DNA of 64,000 nucleotides, taken from Planctomycetales bacterium (GTDB taxonomy: Bacteria; Planctomycetota; Planctomycetia; Planctomycetales; Planctomycetaceae). Below, one piece after another: positions 1-7,378 of this stretch (positions are counted from its first letter, which is position 1; each line of letters starts with the position of its first letter). The notes beneath the pieces were generated by a model. That model was not told the DNA's origin. It was given only the letters and a program-made list of their open reading frames with translations, and made no database searches. The translations under genes were made by a program, and so were the position numbers. Location: contig JAPLOA010000093.1 in assembly GCA_026400835.1 (NCBI GenBank), positions 1 through 64,000 of the forward strand. The letters run 5' to 3'.

Positions 1-1
1 G

Positions 2-190
2 CCCATGTTCGAGCGACTTGGGATCTCAGCGGAGATGTGGGTGGATTGCGTGGTGAACTTCCGCAAATGGTTCCGTTCGAGCGTAGGTCGCCCGAAATCA
101 ATGGAAGCATCCGCCGAGGCCAGAGGCCACAACCGAGCCATCAGCATCACCTCCGCCCGCCGAGCGTTTTCCGCCACATCACTGAAATGA
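2..190 (+). pseudogene. C-terminal fragment of a planctomycete-type transposase, cut by the window edge
   Basis: The frame is open from the left edge of the window, so only the last ~62 residues are visible. The stretch ERLGISAEMWVDCVVNFRKW followed by a basic GRP segment resembles, from memory, the C-terminal tail of REP-associated (Y1-type) transposases found in many copies in planctomycete genomes. No catalytic residue lies in the visible part. It may be an intact gene continuing outside the window or a remnant. The neighbourhood is full of broken mobile DNA, which makes a remnant plausible. Confidence 0.35.
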
Positions 191-222
191 AAATCCCGTC
201 AATATGCCCATCGCTCGCCTGA

Positions 223-408
223 AATATAAACAATAGATGGCTGGCCCCGTTATCGCTTCTTGTGAATACTGGACCAGTTGTAAATATTGACTTAGCCAGT
301 AGTCTTGGAGTTGCTTCCGAAACTGGAGTAACTGTTTTAGGCGGAGAAGTGGTACTTGTTGAGGACGGGCTCGCTCCTATCTTTGAAATCTTCATTTCAT
401 TGCTTTGA
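223..408 (+). pseudogene. Start-less open frame, possible C-terminal remnant of a secreted or toxin-like protein
   Basis: This frame opens directly after a stop codon at 220-222 and runs to TGA at 406-408, with no ATG near its beginning. Its product would be hydrophobic and Val/Gly-rich, ending in PIFEIFISLL. The stop lies directly before the ribosome binding site of the next gene, as in translationally packed gene pairs. I do not recognise the family. A plausible reading is that the N-terminal part of a gene was lost or frameshifted and its downstream partner survived. Confidence 0.25.
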
Positions 409-423
409 TTGGAGTCCATTATC

Positions 424-762
424 ATGCTCGACGAGGCTACATCTCAAAAGCTCCATAATGCTGCAGAAAAACTAGGTCAGTGTACGTATTCTCCACAATC
501 AACCTTTCGCTACGACATTATGAGCGACGCCATTGTCTGGGAAGATGAAATCCCATCTCCGCCGTTGGGAGATGCCATGATCGTTCGACTGTTGCTCCGA
601 TTCAGAACCTCCGCCTTGCTCAGTACTCCCGACATTAATCTGGAGCCGTACTGGCGTCTTGGAGGAAGGCTGTTTCCTTCTTGGCCTGGATTTCGTCCAG
701 ACAGGAATACGCCTTCTGAGCAGTTGAGGGAGTACTACGTCAAGCACACTAAGAACGCCTAA
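424..762 (+). CDS. Small hypothetical protein whose last codons were replaced by an IS5 insertion
   Basis: About 112 residues, soluble, with no signal peptide and no recognised domain. ATG at 424 is preferred over an upstream TTG at 409 because GGAG at 411-414 gives well-spaced ribosome binding. The present stop codon (TAA, 760-762) lies inside the left terminal repeat of the insertion element. If the element and one TAA target copy are removed, the frame reads ...KHTKKKA and stops at a TAG just after 1656. The insertion therefore changed only the last residues (now ...KHTKNA), and the protein is probably still functional. The size and the packed position after a broken upstream frame would fit an immunity-type or accessory protein, but that is inference. 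Confidence 0.55.
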   Translation: MLDEATSQKLHNAAEKLGQCTYSPQSTFRYDIMSDAIVWEDEIPSPPLGDAMIVRLLLRFRTSALLSTPDINLEPYWRLGGRLFPSWPGFRPDRNTPSEQLREYYVKHTKNA

Positions 763-768
763 CAAAAC
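753..768 (+). repeat. Left terminal inverted repeat of the IS5-family element
   Basis: GAACGCCTAACAAAAC matches the reverse complement of 1638-1653 exactly. It contributes the stop codon of the upstream host gene. Confidence 0.93.
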
Positions 769-784
769 CCCCTTGACGGGGTTT
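765..784 (+). terminator. Hairpin just inside the left end of the IS
   Basis: AAACCCC (765-771) pairs with GGGGTTT (778-784) around a 6-base loop. Such hairpins near IS ends commonly block read-through transcription from flanking host genes into the transposase. There is no long T run, so termination strength is uncertain. Confidence 0.4.
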
Positions 785-840
785 GTATGATTGAGGTGCG
801 AAGGATTTGGAATCCTGAATGATCAAGGAGGTATCGAGTC

Positions 841-1647
841 ATGGCAGAGCCGTTGGTGTCAGATGATTTGTGGGCAGTGGTGGGACCTTTGATTCCGAAG
901 CATGTCGCCAGTCAGAAAGGTGGGCGACCAAGGTTGGACGATCGAAAGGTTCTTACAGGCATCCTGTTCATTTTGAAAAGTGGCATTCCCTGGGAAATGC
1001 TTCCGCAGGAGATGGGTTGCGGAAGTGGGATGTCGTGCTGGCGGAGGTTGATGGAGTGGCAGGAAGCGGGCGTTTGGGACAACTTGCATCATGAATTGCT
1101 CAATCGCCTGCGAGCGGCTGATCTGATCGACTGGTCTCGAGCGACGGTCGATAGCTCGTCGGTAAGAGCCGTGGGCGGAGGCGAGAAAACAGGCCCAAAT
1201 CCCACAGATCGCCGTAAACCCGGCAGCAAACATCATATCCTGACGGACGCCAATGGCATTCCGCTGAGTGATACATTGACGGGAGCAAACCGACATGATG
1301 TGACTCAACTTCTTCCACTGATCGACGGTATTCCGCCCGTCGGTGGGAAACCCGGCCATCCGAAGAATCATCAGGATGAGGTTTATGCCGATCGAGCCTA
1401 TGACTCCGAGCCTCATCGAGAAGAGCTTCGCAAACGAGGCATCGAACCACACCTTGCCAAACGGAATCAGGAACATGGAAGCGGCCTTGGCATCTTTCGA
1501 TGGGTCTCTGAACGGACCCTCGGCTGGCTCCATAACTTCCGCCGCCTCCGAATCCGCTTTGACCGCAACGACGAAATTCATCACGCATTCCTTAAGATCG
1601 CTGAATCAATCATCTGCTTCAGAAAGCTTCAATCAGAGTTTTGTTAG
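841..1647 (+). CDS. IS5-family DDE transposase
   Basis: A 268-residue single-frame transposase. The N-terminal DUF4096-like segment (residues ~5-80, with GGRPR and SGIPWEMLP) precedes a DDE catalytic domain. Candidate catalytic residues are Asp104 in ATVDSSS, Asp184 in YADRAYD and Glu224 in SERTLGWL. The YADRAYD and ERTLGWL-type motifs are hallmarks of the IS5/IS427/IS1031 group. AAGGAGG precedes the ATG at proper spacing, and the stop lies in the right terminal repeat. There is no frameshift, so unlike many IS427 members it does not rely on programmed frameshifting. It should be active in cut-and-paste transposition of its own element. Confidence 0.93.
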   Translation: MAEPLVSDDLWAVVGPLIPKHVASQKGGRPRLDDRKVLTGILFILKSGIPWEMLPQEMGCGSGMSCWRRLMEWQEAGVWDNLHHELLNRLRAADLIDWSRATVDSSSVRAVGGGEKTGPNPTDRRKPGSKHHILTDANGIPLSDTLTGANRHDVTQLLPLIDGIPPVGGKPGHPKNHQDEVYADRAYDSEPHREELRKRGIEPHLAKRNQEHGSGLGIFRWVSERTLGWLHNFRRLRIRFDRNDEIHHAFLKIAESIICFRKLQSEFC

Positions 1648-1653
1648 GCGTTC
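1638..1653 (+). repeat. Right terminal inverted repeat of the IS5-family element
   Basis: Exact reverse complement of 753-768, followed by the TAA target duplicate at 1654-1656. The transposase TAG stop is at 1645-1647. Confidence 0.93.
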
Positions 1654-1744
1654 TAAGAAGAAAGCGTAGCTTTTATCTCGCGTTTAGACACGAGGAATCT
1701 TCATGTTCGTGGCCGACGCCCAGGCCAAAATGCGAACAAAAAAT

Positions 1745-1816
1745 CGGGATAGGGGTCAGCCTCGCGGCTGAGCCCCTCCCACACCACTCGGCATGCGGGT
1801 CCGCACCGGGCGGTTC
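1745..1816 (-). ncRNA. Putative 3' end (domain V/VI-like hairpins) of a group II intron
   Basis: Read on the minus strand, a GC-rich imperfect hairpin at ~1783-1814 is followed by a second hairpin at 1752-1776 (arms GGGG.CAGCC and GGCTG.CCCC), then CCTATCCCGAT. This order and the terminal sequence resemble domains V and VI and the 3' splice end of bacterial group II introns. The position directly after the maturase C-terminus is correct. The exact catalytic triad was not verified. Confidence 0.45.
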
Positions 1817-2690
1817 AGATCCTTCGCAGTGAGTGTCTGCCAGATTGTTAAGAGGCTCGCCAGTCCTTCATGGGCGAGATAGTCCAGCGACAGAGCTTCA
1901 TGCACTGCACGACTAGACGACATCGTCCATAGACCTTTGCGACTGCAACCGTGAGTCACCGCTTCGTCTTCTTTCACCCCGAGTTTCCGCAAGTTCGCGA
2001 TTCGAGTCCATGGCCCTCGCCATTGCTTCCAGTAACAGGACCGGATGCGACGACGGACCCACTTGTCCAGATCTTCAAAATACGTCTTCATGCGGACGAT
2101 CGAAAAGCAGCCGATCCAGCCCTGAAAATAGCTTCGGAGTTCAAGCATCCGATGTGACATCGACACGCCGCGATTGCGACGAGTGATCTCACGAACGCGG
2201 TCTTTGAACTTCACCTGATTCTTCGGGCTCACACGAAAATTGCCGCCGTAGCCTACGAACGAGAATCCTCAGAATTCCACGCCGTCCGTGCCGCAGATGC
2301 GACTCTTCTGATGATTGATCATCAGCTTGAGCTTTCGCGTGAGATAGCTTTCAATCGATTGGGCGACTCGCTGGGCGGCTTCGCTTGTTTTGGTGAATAC
2401 AAGGAAGTCGACAGCGTAACGCACGAAGTGGAGCCACGTGATTCCAGCTCTTTGTCAAAATCATCCAGAAGGATGTTCGCTAAGATCGGAGAAAGTGGAC
2501 CACCCTGCATCGTGCCTTCGATCGAAGGTTGCAGTTCACGTTCGACCATCACGCCTGCTCGCAGGCAGCGACCTATCAGCTTCAGCAATTGTCGGTCATG
2601 CACTTTCCGTGCGACTCGGACCATTAAAATATCGTGTTGGACTCGATCAAAGAACTTGGAAAGATCCATATCGATGCATTGGCGAGACAC
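1756..2690 (-). pseudogene. ltrA: Broken group II intron reverse transcriptase/maturase (LtrA type)
   Basis: Minus-strand pieces of one reverse transcriptase can be lined up. The first starts at DMDLSKFFDRV and reaches GTMQGGPLSPILANILLDDF. The second carries FVRY(A)VD, and the third is the maturase X domain, ending in PVRTRMPSGVGGA. Three lesions are visible. There is a frameshift near 2425-2435 between the GGPLSP and YxDD blocks. The catalytic YADD box reads YAVD (2407-2418), losing an Asp. An in-frame TGA at 2269-2271 sits where EFLGF is normal. The N-terminal part is missing and is replaced at ~2690 by IS110 sequence. The enzyme cannot be functional. Confidence 0.85.
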
Positions 2691-3172
2691 TCATTCGTCC
2701 AGCCGCATTTGCCGGCTGGCAAAGGAGCCAATCCCTGAGCCTGCCAAAGTGCTCGAATCTCGTTCTGCAGTTTGACACGTGCGGTGACAATCGACTTCCG
2801 AAACTTGAGCAGTGATCGTTTAGCTCGGGTGGCTCGCGACGGAACGTGGACCGTGGGAAGCTGATTCATCGCGGTGAGCTTTGCAAGTTTCAGCGCATCG
2901 TCCTTGACAGTCCTGCGTTTGACGGTGGACCATCTCCAAGCCTCGCCGTTGGGATTGGCGACAAAAAACGGCTGGTCGAGTTCTTCGCACAGATCGGACA
3001 GCCATCCCGCTGCGGTGCAGGTTTCGAATACGACCATGTCCGCCGCATGCTGTTTGAAGAGCTCCGTGAATTTCTGACGATACGTGTTGAGCGTAGTAAA
3101 CTCGGCCTTGCCTTCAACATAAATGCAGGCGACGGTCTTGAATTTTCCAAGGTCTAGTGCGACGATCTTCAT
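2690..3172 (-). pseudogene. Truncated IS110-family transposase (N-terminal DEDD domain only)
   Basis: From ATG at 3172 (minus strand) about 160 residues match the N-terminal RuvC-like DEDD domain of IS110/IS1111 transposases: Asp7 in VALDLGKFKT, Glu50 in VVFETCTAAG and Asp91/92 in TVKDDALKLAKL. Homology stops near residue 160, where the frame runs into reverse-transcriptase DNA in a different reading frame. The C-terminal Transposase_20 domain with its catalytic serine is absent. The junction at ~2690 shows that the IS110 copy and the intron were fused by recombination or insertion followed by deletion. It is non-functional. Confidence 0.85.
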
Positions 3173-3308
3173 TGGTAGTCTTTCCACAAAAAAACCCAAC
3201 GGACGGATCAGTGCGATTGGCACTGCTTCTGTTATGGGGAATAATTCCTGCAGCAGTCAAGAACCTGTTCCTGCAAACGGCTTTCATGGATTCTTCAGGC
3301 GGTAGATT

Positions 3309-3782
3309 GTGACTCGCGAAAGAGAACTCACTGTTACTCCAGGCAACGTGGTTCGGTTTTTCTCCGAAGAGGAAGCCGCGCAGTTGGTAAAACTGTGGAT
3401 CTCCACGTTTAGCAATGGCGACAAGGCACTGAAGGATGAGCAGTTCCTCTGGCACATCTTCAGCGGCTGTGTCTATCCAAGCGTTGGGGGAGACATGGCG
3501 CTCAAGCAGTACAGCGCACAGATCGGGACTGAGTTCATCATTCTATCGAACGATCGCAAGGTGGCTTTCCTCACCGACAAACTGCCTGACTCAGTGTCAC
3601 TGTCTGACTATTACGTATTTCCGCCGAACTTTGCATGGACCATGGCATTCACTCATGAGGCTGGCTGGCTCGGCCCGTACTTTGCTCGTCACCCGAAGCC
3701 TGAGGCATTGGACAGAGCCAATGAGGCTGCCGTTCGCAAGGCCATGGAAGCAGATTTGGCCCGTAAGAATGGCTGGGCATAG
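3309..3782 (+). CDS. DUF4275-like protein of unknown function
   Basis: 157 residues with a GTG start at 3309 (start uncertain; no strong ribosome site). The motifs QFLWHIFSGC near residue 45, a central Gly-Asp-Met-Ala-Leu (GDMAL) segment, and near the end DYYVFPPNFAWTMAFTHEAG followed by GPYF resemble DUF4275, a small soluble family best known from Firmicutes. The function of that family is unknown. It sits alone among broken mobile DNA, so it could be horizontally acquired cargo. The family assignment is from remembered motif pattern only. Confidence 0.5.
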   Translation: MTRERELTVTPGNVVRFFSEEEAAQLVKLWISTFSNGDKALKDEQFLWHIFSGCVYPSVGGDMALKQYSAQIGTEFIILSNDRKVAFLTDKLPDSVSLSDYYVFPPNFAWTMAFTHEAGWLGPYFARHPKPEALDRANEAAVRKAMEADLARKNGWA

Positions 3783-3829
3783 GTGCCGCCTGACAATTTG
3801 TACAAGCCAAGGCCGCAAAGCGGTCCGGC

Positions 3830-4310
3830 TTAACTCAGGCGTTCTCTTTGGGGACCACTCATGATGCAGCAGCTTTTGGACGACTGCATAGACGAGCTGA
3901 GAAAGCATGTTTCCGCAGGGAAGCTGCCACATTGCCTGGAACGTAAGGCGATCCGATACTGTTCATTCTCGAAGCCGAGTCGCATAGGCGTTGGCAAACC
4001 TTTCGGAGCGTAGAAGAATGGAGTCCCCGACCACGGATCTGTCAACTGCATCGAGATTATCTCGTCCCCGTATGCAAGCTCCACCAGGCTATCCGGAAAT
4101 TCTCCGTGGATCATCCGGTGACGCTGCAGCAGAATCGTGACTAATGTAGCCCGTTCTTCGGCCATCAAATCCACTGTGGCTGGAAAGTGTCCGGGATCCA
4201 GGCGATCAATGATCATCATGGGATCTTGAATGAGATCGCCAATCGTTGATTTCGCCGCAAATCGTTGGACCGCCTGCGACGCGGATACGATTGACGCAAC
4301 AATGCTGGCG
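3830..4310 (-). pseudogene. C-terminal remnant of a planctomycete ABC-operon protein
   Basis: A minus-strand frame containing MAEERATLVTILLQRHRMIH, FPDSLVEL and DPWSGTPFFYAP. The pattern 'repeated alpha-helix, YR-x-x-HG-x-x-P, DP-x-SG-x-x-F-x-Y' is typical of hypothetical proteins that follow GntR-ABC gene pairs in planctomycetes. It is fused upstream, at ~4310, to the beginning of an ABC ATPase after a large deletion. The end of the frame after about 3960 looks shifted, lacking the usual C-terminus. It has no start of its own and is not expected to be made as a functional protein. Confidence 0.5.
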
Positions 4311-4490
4311 TCATCGTGTGTCGGCCGATTCAAAGCCCAGAAGCAGCCGAATCGAAGTGCTCTTGCCAGATCCATTCGATCCCAGCACAGCGCAGACCGT
4401 GCCCGGCTGGATGTTCAGCGACACATCGTCAAGCGCTTTCACTCGACCGAATCGCCTGGAAACGTTCGACAACCGAATCACAGGTTCCAT
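4311..4490 (-). pseudogene. Truncated ABC transporter ATPase (Walker A part only)
   Basis: From an ATG at 4490 (minus) the product starts MEPVIRLSNVSRRFGRVKAL, continues with the Walker A sequence GSNGSGKST, and stops after about 59 residues at TGA 4311-4313. The Q-loop, signature motif and Walker B of an ABC ATPase are gone. This is the N-terminal stub of a gene whose remainder was deleted. It lies in the order expected for a YtrA-type operon: GntR regulator, ATPase, membrane/accessory protein. Confidence 0.8.
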
Positions 4491-4536
4491 AGGGAGACCT
4501 TTGAGAAGAAGAATGTTCGTGTAACGACAACCTCTT

Positions 4537-4606
4537 GGCGAGCGGCAGGGCGTGAGCCCTCCGAGTGCGGCTGTTTTCTCGGAGGGCTTACGCCCTGCCG
4601 CTCGCC
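4537..4606. repeat. Palindromic element with 28-bp arms (GCGAGCGGCAGGGCGT family)
   Basis: 4537-4564 and 4579-4606 are inverted repeats with one mismatch in 28 bp and a 14-base loop. The core GGCGAGCGGC.GGGCGT.AGCCCTCCG recurs as the arms of the element at 46946-47090. It sits exactly between the truncated regulator and the truncated ATPase. It may be a non-autonomous MITE-like element whose insertion or recombination accompanied decay of the operon. Confidence 0.8.
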
Positions 4607-4735
4607 GTCGACAAATTTGTATGTAGCTTCATGCTCCCTGACGAGCAATGAGCCGTTAGCGATGGCAAATTTCACCTGACGAGAAATCTGCTCGTAGATC
4701 GGAATGCCGTTGTTGATATTGATTTGACAAATCAT
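4607..4735 (-). pseudogene. N-terminal stub of a GntR-family (YtrA-type) repressor
   Basis: From ATG at 4735 on the minus strand the product begins ININNGIPIYEQISRQVKFA and then IANGSLLV. This is the first helix of the winged-helix domain of GntR/YtrA regulators (consensus GxPIYxQIxxQVKxAIxxGxLxPGxxLPS). After ~32 residues the frame runs into unrelated DNA and then into the 4537-4606 palindrome, so the recognition helix is lost. The surviving operator upstream supports the identification. Confidence 0.7.
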
Positions 4736-4748
4736 CTCACGGCCTCAC

Positions 4749-4768
4749 TGTAATATCACGATATCACA
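4749..4768. promoter_or_regulatory. Palindromic operator upstream of the broken GntR/YtrA regulator
   Basis: TGTAATATC (4749-4757) and GATATCACA (4760-4768) are 9-bp inverted arms with one mismatch, centred on AC. The site ends 13 bases before the regulator's start codon. Autoregulatory palindromes at this position are usual for GntR-family repressors. The regulator itself is truncated, so a related repressor elsewhere would have to bind it. Confidence 0.5.
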
Positions 4769-4927
4769 GTCATCCAAGCTGGCGTCAACAGCAAAATGGC
4801 AACAAAAATCCGATCTGCCTCATCGCACGATCACGAATCGCCCCCATCAATAGGTTTCTGGCTGAGGGACCGGTATCTTTCCCACACCGTCTGATTTGCC
4901 ATTCGACCGCCGAAAGGAAACCCTGCG

Positions 4928-5263
4928 ATGACTTTGATTCCCGTTTCTCGCGTGGATGTTCAGAATTACGAACCGTTCATGGTCGATGGCATACCGTTTG
5001 GGGAAGTGCATTGGCTTCGCCAGGGCTCAAGCGGGGCGGAGCTTTTGCTGACTGGCCTGTGGACTCACGAACCAGCAACTTTTCCTTATACATTCCCGGC
5101 AGATGAAACATTTCATCTGCTCGAAGGCAAGGTCTGCATCAAGGTCGATGGACTGGAACCTATAAACCTGGTCCCTGGCGACATCGTCTCTTTCCGCAAG
5201 GGACAAGTTTCGACATGGACAATCTCAGAACGCCTGAAAAAGTTTTTTGTCATCAGCGGCTGA
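4928..5263 (+). CDS. Cupin-domain protein (EutQ/DUF861-like)
   Basis: 111 residues forming one beta-barrel cupin. The segment TFPYTFPADETFHLLEGKVC followed by PGDIVSFRKGQVSTW (residues ~52-97) is the cupin motif-1/motif-2 pattern of the Cupin_3 (DUF861) group. These are small cytoplasmic proteins usually assumed to bind metal or small molecules. The expected histidine cluster is reduced: His62 is present, but the first metal-ligand His is replaced by Tyr/Phe. This is common in Cupin_3, where metal is often not bound. The start ATG follows AAAGGAAA. It stands alone between the decayed operon and a convergent ceramidase-like gene. Confidence 0.8.
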   Translation: MTLIPVSRVDVQNYEPFMVDGIPFGEVHWLRQGSSGAELLLTGLWTHEPATFPYTFPADETFHLLEGKVCIKVDGLEPINLVPGDIVSFRKGQVSTWTISERLKKFFVISG

Positions 5264-5313
5264 ACATCTGACGTCTGAACAGCTCAGGATCTCCTGAGTT
5301 CCTCATTGGCTCC

Positions 5314-6735
5314 TCATCTCGTAAGCAGTGCCTTGATCGCAGACTTAACCTCCGCCTCGCATGGCCCCGTGAGAGACCAGGTTTGCTCATAGCCTCCGCG
5401 ATCCGTAAAGATCCGATCAGGCCCGTAATACCAGACTCCACATTCACCATATCCTGCAACACAGACAAAAGAACTCTTCGCCGCCTGCTCCTGAGCATAC
5501 AACTGGAACTCAACAAACGGCTCTCCCGGCAGATGCAGGATCTCGAGTTCACCAATACGGAGCCGACTCGCCTGCGCGATGTAGCCATCTCGCAAACGTT
5601 GACCGAATCCAGAGAACATCGCCGCCGTTAATCGCGTCGAAAATGCCTGCTCCGGTGCAAGCTGACTTTGCAGTAAACCCGGATTGAATGCTCCGTCTTC
5701 ACGAGCAGTAAAACGGATGGGAGTCGAGGCCCACGAAACATCGGATGGCTTCAGATTCGCGACATCCAACGCAACTTCCGGCTTCGCGGCGCTGCTGCGG
5801 ACCATCGCATCATGCAGGCGCGAAGTGAGTTGCCCACGTGCCAATCGAGTTCCATCGTTATATTTCCCAACGGTGATGTTCCCGCCACATCCGGTGAAGT
5901 AAATCTGAGGAACACCTGATTCGTTCTCGAGTTGCTGGCGAGCCATTCCCACGCAGTCCCAGGAAATTCTCGCATCTCCATAAAACGTCTGAGGGTGCGT
6001 CGCATAGTAATGCAACTGCACCAGCGTCTGATCCCCGCAGAAGAACGAAACGGTTCTTAACCAAGGATCAACCAATCCCTCCGGCGCATCGCGCACGTCA
6101 GGTTCACGAGTCACACTGGCACGGACCGCAATGCTTCCATCCGGTTGAGGCACGCGACGATTCGAAGCCACTTGCTCCACGATGGCTGTAGTCCCGACAA
6201 CGCGTGTGACCGTCTTCATTTCGCTCAGCGAACTCTGAATCGCGATCGCGGTCCGTTGAGCAATCTCGTGGGTGAACTGAATGTGCTTTGCAAGTTCCGG
6301 ACTACCTTCGCCATGCAGGATCCTGACTGCATCCTCATCAAGAATCGGCGCGGAGTGTTGATGTAATGACTGCAGTGCGACTCGTTCTCTGGTTGTTCCG
6401 GCAGCTTTAGCCATGGCATCTCGCAGTACTTCATCGCTGGCGTTGCAGATGCCACAGAAATCGATCGCGGCAATCACATAACGGTCATTTCCGGACCGCA
6501 GGACGACGCCCCGCATCTCGAGCGGATGCTCAATACTGCCAACCTTCGGCATGCAGCCAACACACGGCCCATCACCAATCGACGGAGTCACATCCACACG
6601 AAAACTGGCCAACCTGAGTTCCGCGCCGACAGCCAGACAATCAGTGGCAGCAATCAGAATCACCAGCGAGTATCTCAAGCTGCAGATAAATCGCGAAATA
6701 GTAATACTTTGCTGTAAGATGAGTCCTCTACGCAT
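5314..6735 (-). CDS. Exported neutral/alkaline ceramidase-like hydrolase
   Basis: 473 residues. An N-terminal hydrophobic segment (residues ~17-38) suggests Sec export. The body matches the N-terminal domain of the neutral/alkaline non-lysosomal ceramidase family (PF04734): a DVTPSIGDGP-type start, LQSLHQHSAP (His125, His127), HYYATHPQ (His247) and TGCGGNITVGKYN (~281-293). These resemble the zinc-binding and glycine-rich active-site elements of the family. True ceramidases are longer, and planctomycete copies are numerous and may act on other amide or ester substrates. The start is supported by AAAAAGGAAG eight bases upstream. A repeat array lies directly upstream of the gene. Confidence 0.82.
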   Translation of the reverse strand: MRRGLILQQSITISRFICSLRYSLVILIAATDCLAVGAELRLASFRVDVTPSIGDGPCVGCMPKVGSIEHPLEMRGVVLRSGNDRYVIAAIDFCGICNASDEVLRDAMAKAAGTTRERVALQSLHQHSAPILDEDAVRILHGEGSPELAKHIQFTHEIAQRTAIAIQSSLSEMKTVTRVVGTTAIVEQVASNRRVPQPDGSIAVRASVTREPDVRDAPEGLVDPWLRTVSFFCGDQTLVQLHYYATHPQTFYGDARISWDCVGMARQQLENESGVPQIYFTGCGGNITVGKYNDGTRLARGQLTSRLHDAMVRSSAAKPEVALDVANLKPSDVSWASTPIRFTAREDGAFNPGLLQSQLAPEQAFSTRLTAAMFSGFGQRLRDGYIAQASRLRIGELEILHLPGEPFVEFQLYAQEQAAKSSFVCVAGYGECGVWYYGPDRIFTDRGGYEQTWSLTGPCEAEVKSAIKALLTR

Positions 6736-6781
6736 CGCATCATCTTCCTTTTTCTAAACTCACCTCGAATACGTAACCAAA

Positions 6782-7088
6782 GAACGCACGCCTGAAATCT
6801 TTCGGTCGAAAATCCCGCGGCGCATCGACAAGCAGACCGAAATATTTCACGACCGAAAAATTGACCGCTCAAACACACAACGCCCCTGAAATCTTTCGGT
6901 CAATGAATCTTCCGGTCAAAAATTACTCGGCGTGTAGAAAAGCAGACCGAAATATTTCACGACCGAAAAATTGAAAGCCAAACAAACAACGCCCCTGAAG
7001 TCTTTCGGTCGAAAATCCCGCGCCGCGTGGACAAGCAGACCGAAATATTTCGCGACCGAAATATTAAAAGCCAAACAAACAACGCCCC
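6782..7088. repeat. Three imperfect ~93-109-bp direct repeats rich in TTTCGGTC/GACCGAAA
   Basis: Each unit starts near ACGCNCCTGAARTCTTTCGG, continues with GACCGAAATATTTCRCGACC, and ends near CAAACAAACAACGCC. The octamer TTTCGGTC appears at 6800, 6894 and 7003. Its complement GACCGAAA appears twice in the second half of each unit (for example 6835-6842 and 6851-6858), so each unit can fold back on itself. The array lies in the divergent intergenic region between a ceramidase-like gene and a GxxExxY gene. Confidence 0.9.
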
Positions 7089-7237
7089 TGAAATCTTTCG
7101 GTCACTGAAATCTTTCGGTCACTGAAATCTTTCGGTCACTGAAATCTTTCGGTCACTGAAATCTTTCGGTCACTGAAATCTTTCGGTCACTGAATCTTTC
7201 GGTCACTGAATCTTTCGGTCACTGAATCTTTCGGTCA
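7089..7237. repeat. Nine head-to-tail copies of TGAAATCTTTCGGTCAC
   Basis: Six exact 17-bp units (7089-7190) are followed by three 16-bp units lacking one A (7191-7237, the last truncated). There is no spacer between units, so this is not a CRISPR array. The units carry the same TTTCGGTC core as the longer repeats just upstream. Together with 6782-7088 the region holds 18 exact TTTCGGTC octamers counted on both strands. Confidence 0.95.
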
Positions 7238-7378
7238 AAAAATCAACTTTCGGCCCCGACGATTTGACTTCATACCCCCAGCAATAGACAGAATAGATGA
7301 GGCCAACTGAAGCGATGACCAGCTGCTCGACCAGCCTCTTTTCAAAACCTTTACGCCGCATACCATGAACTATCGCTG

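Larger units (their letters stand above)
753..1653 (+). mobile_element. Complete IS5-family insertion sequence, 901 bp
   Basis: The ends are perfect 16-bp terminal inverted repeats: GAACGCCTAACAAAAC at 753-768 and its reverse complement at 1638-1653. Both ends are flanked by a TAA trinucleotide (750-752 and 1654-1656), a target duplication of the TNA type typical of several IS5 subgroups. The single transposase gene nearly fills the element, and its stop codon lies inside the right repeat. Intact ends, an intact gene and a preserved target duplication all point to recent insertion. Confidence 0.95.

Noticed and set aside
859-1584. Long minus-strand open frame inside the IS5 transposase
   Set aside because: It is a shadow of the transposase gene on the opposite strand, without domain or ribosome site.
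7089-7237. CRISPR array from regularly repeated 17-mers
   Set aside because: The units are directly head-to-tail without spacers and no cas gene is present.
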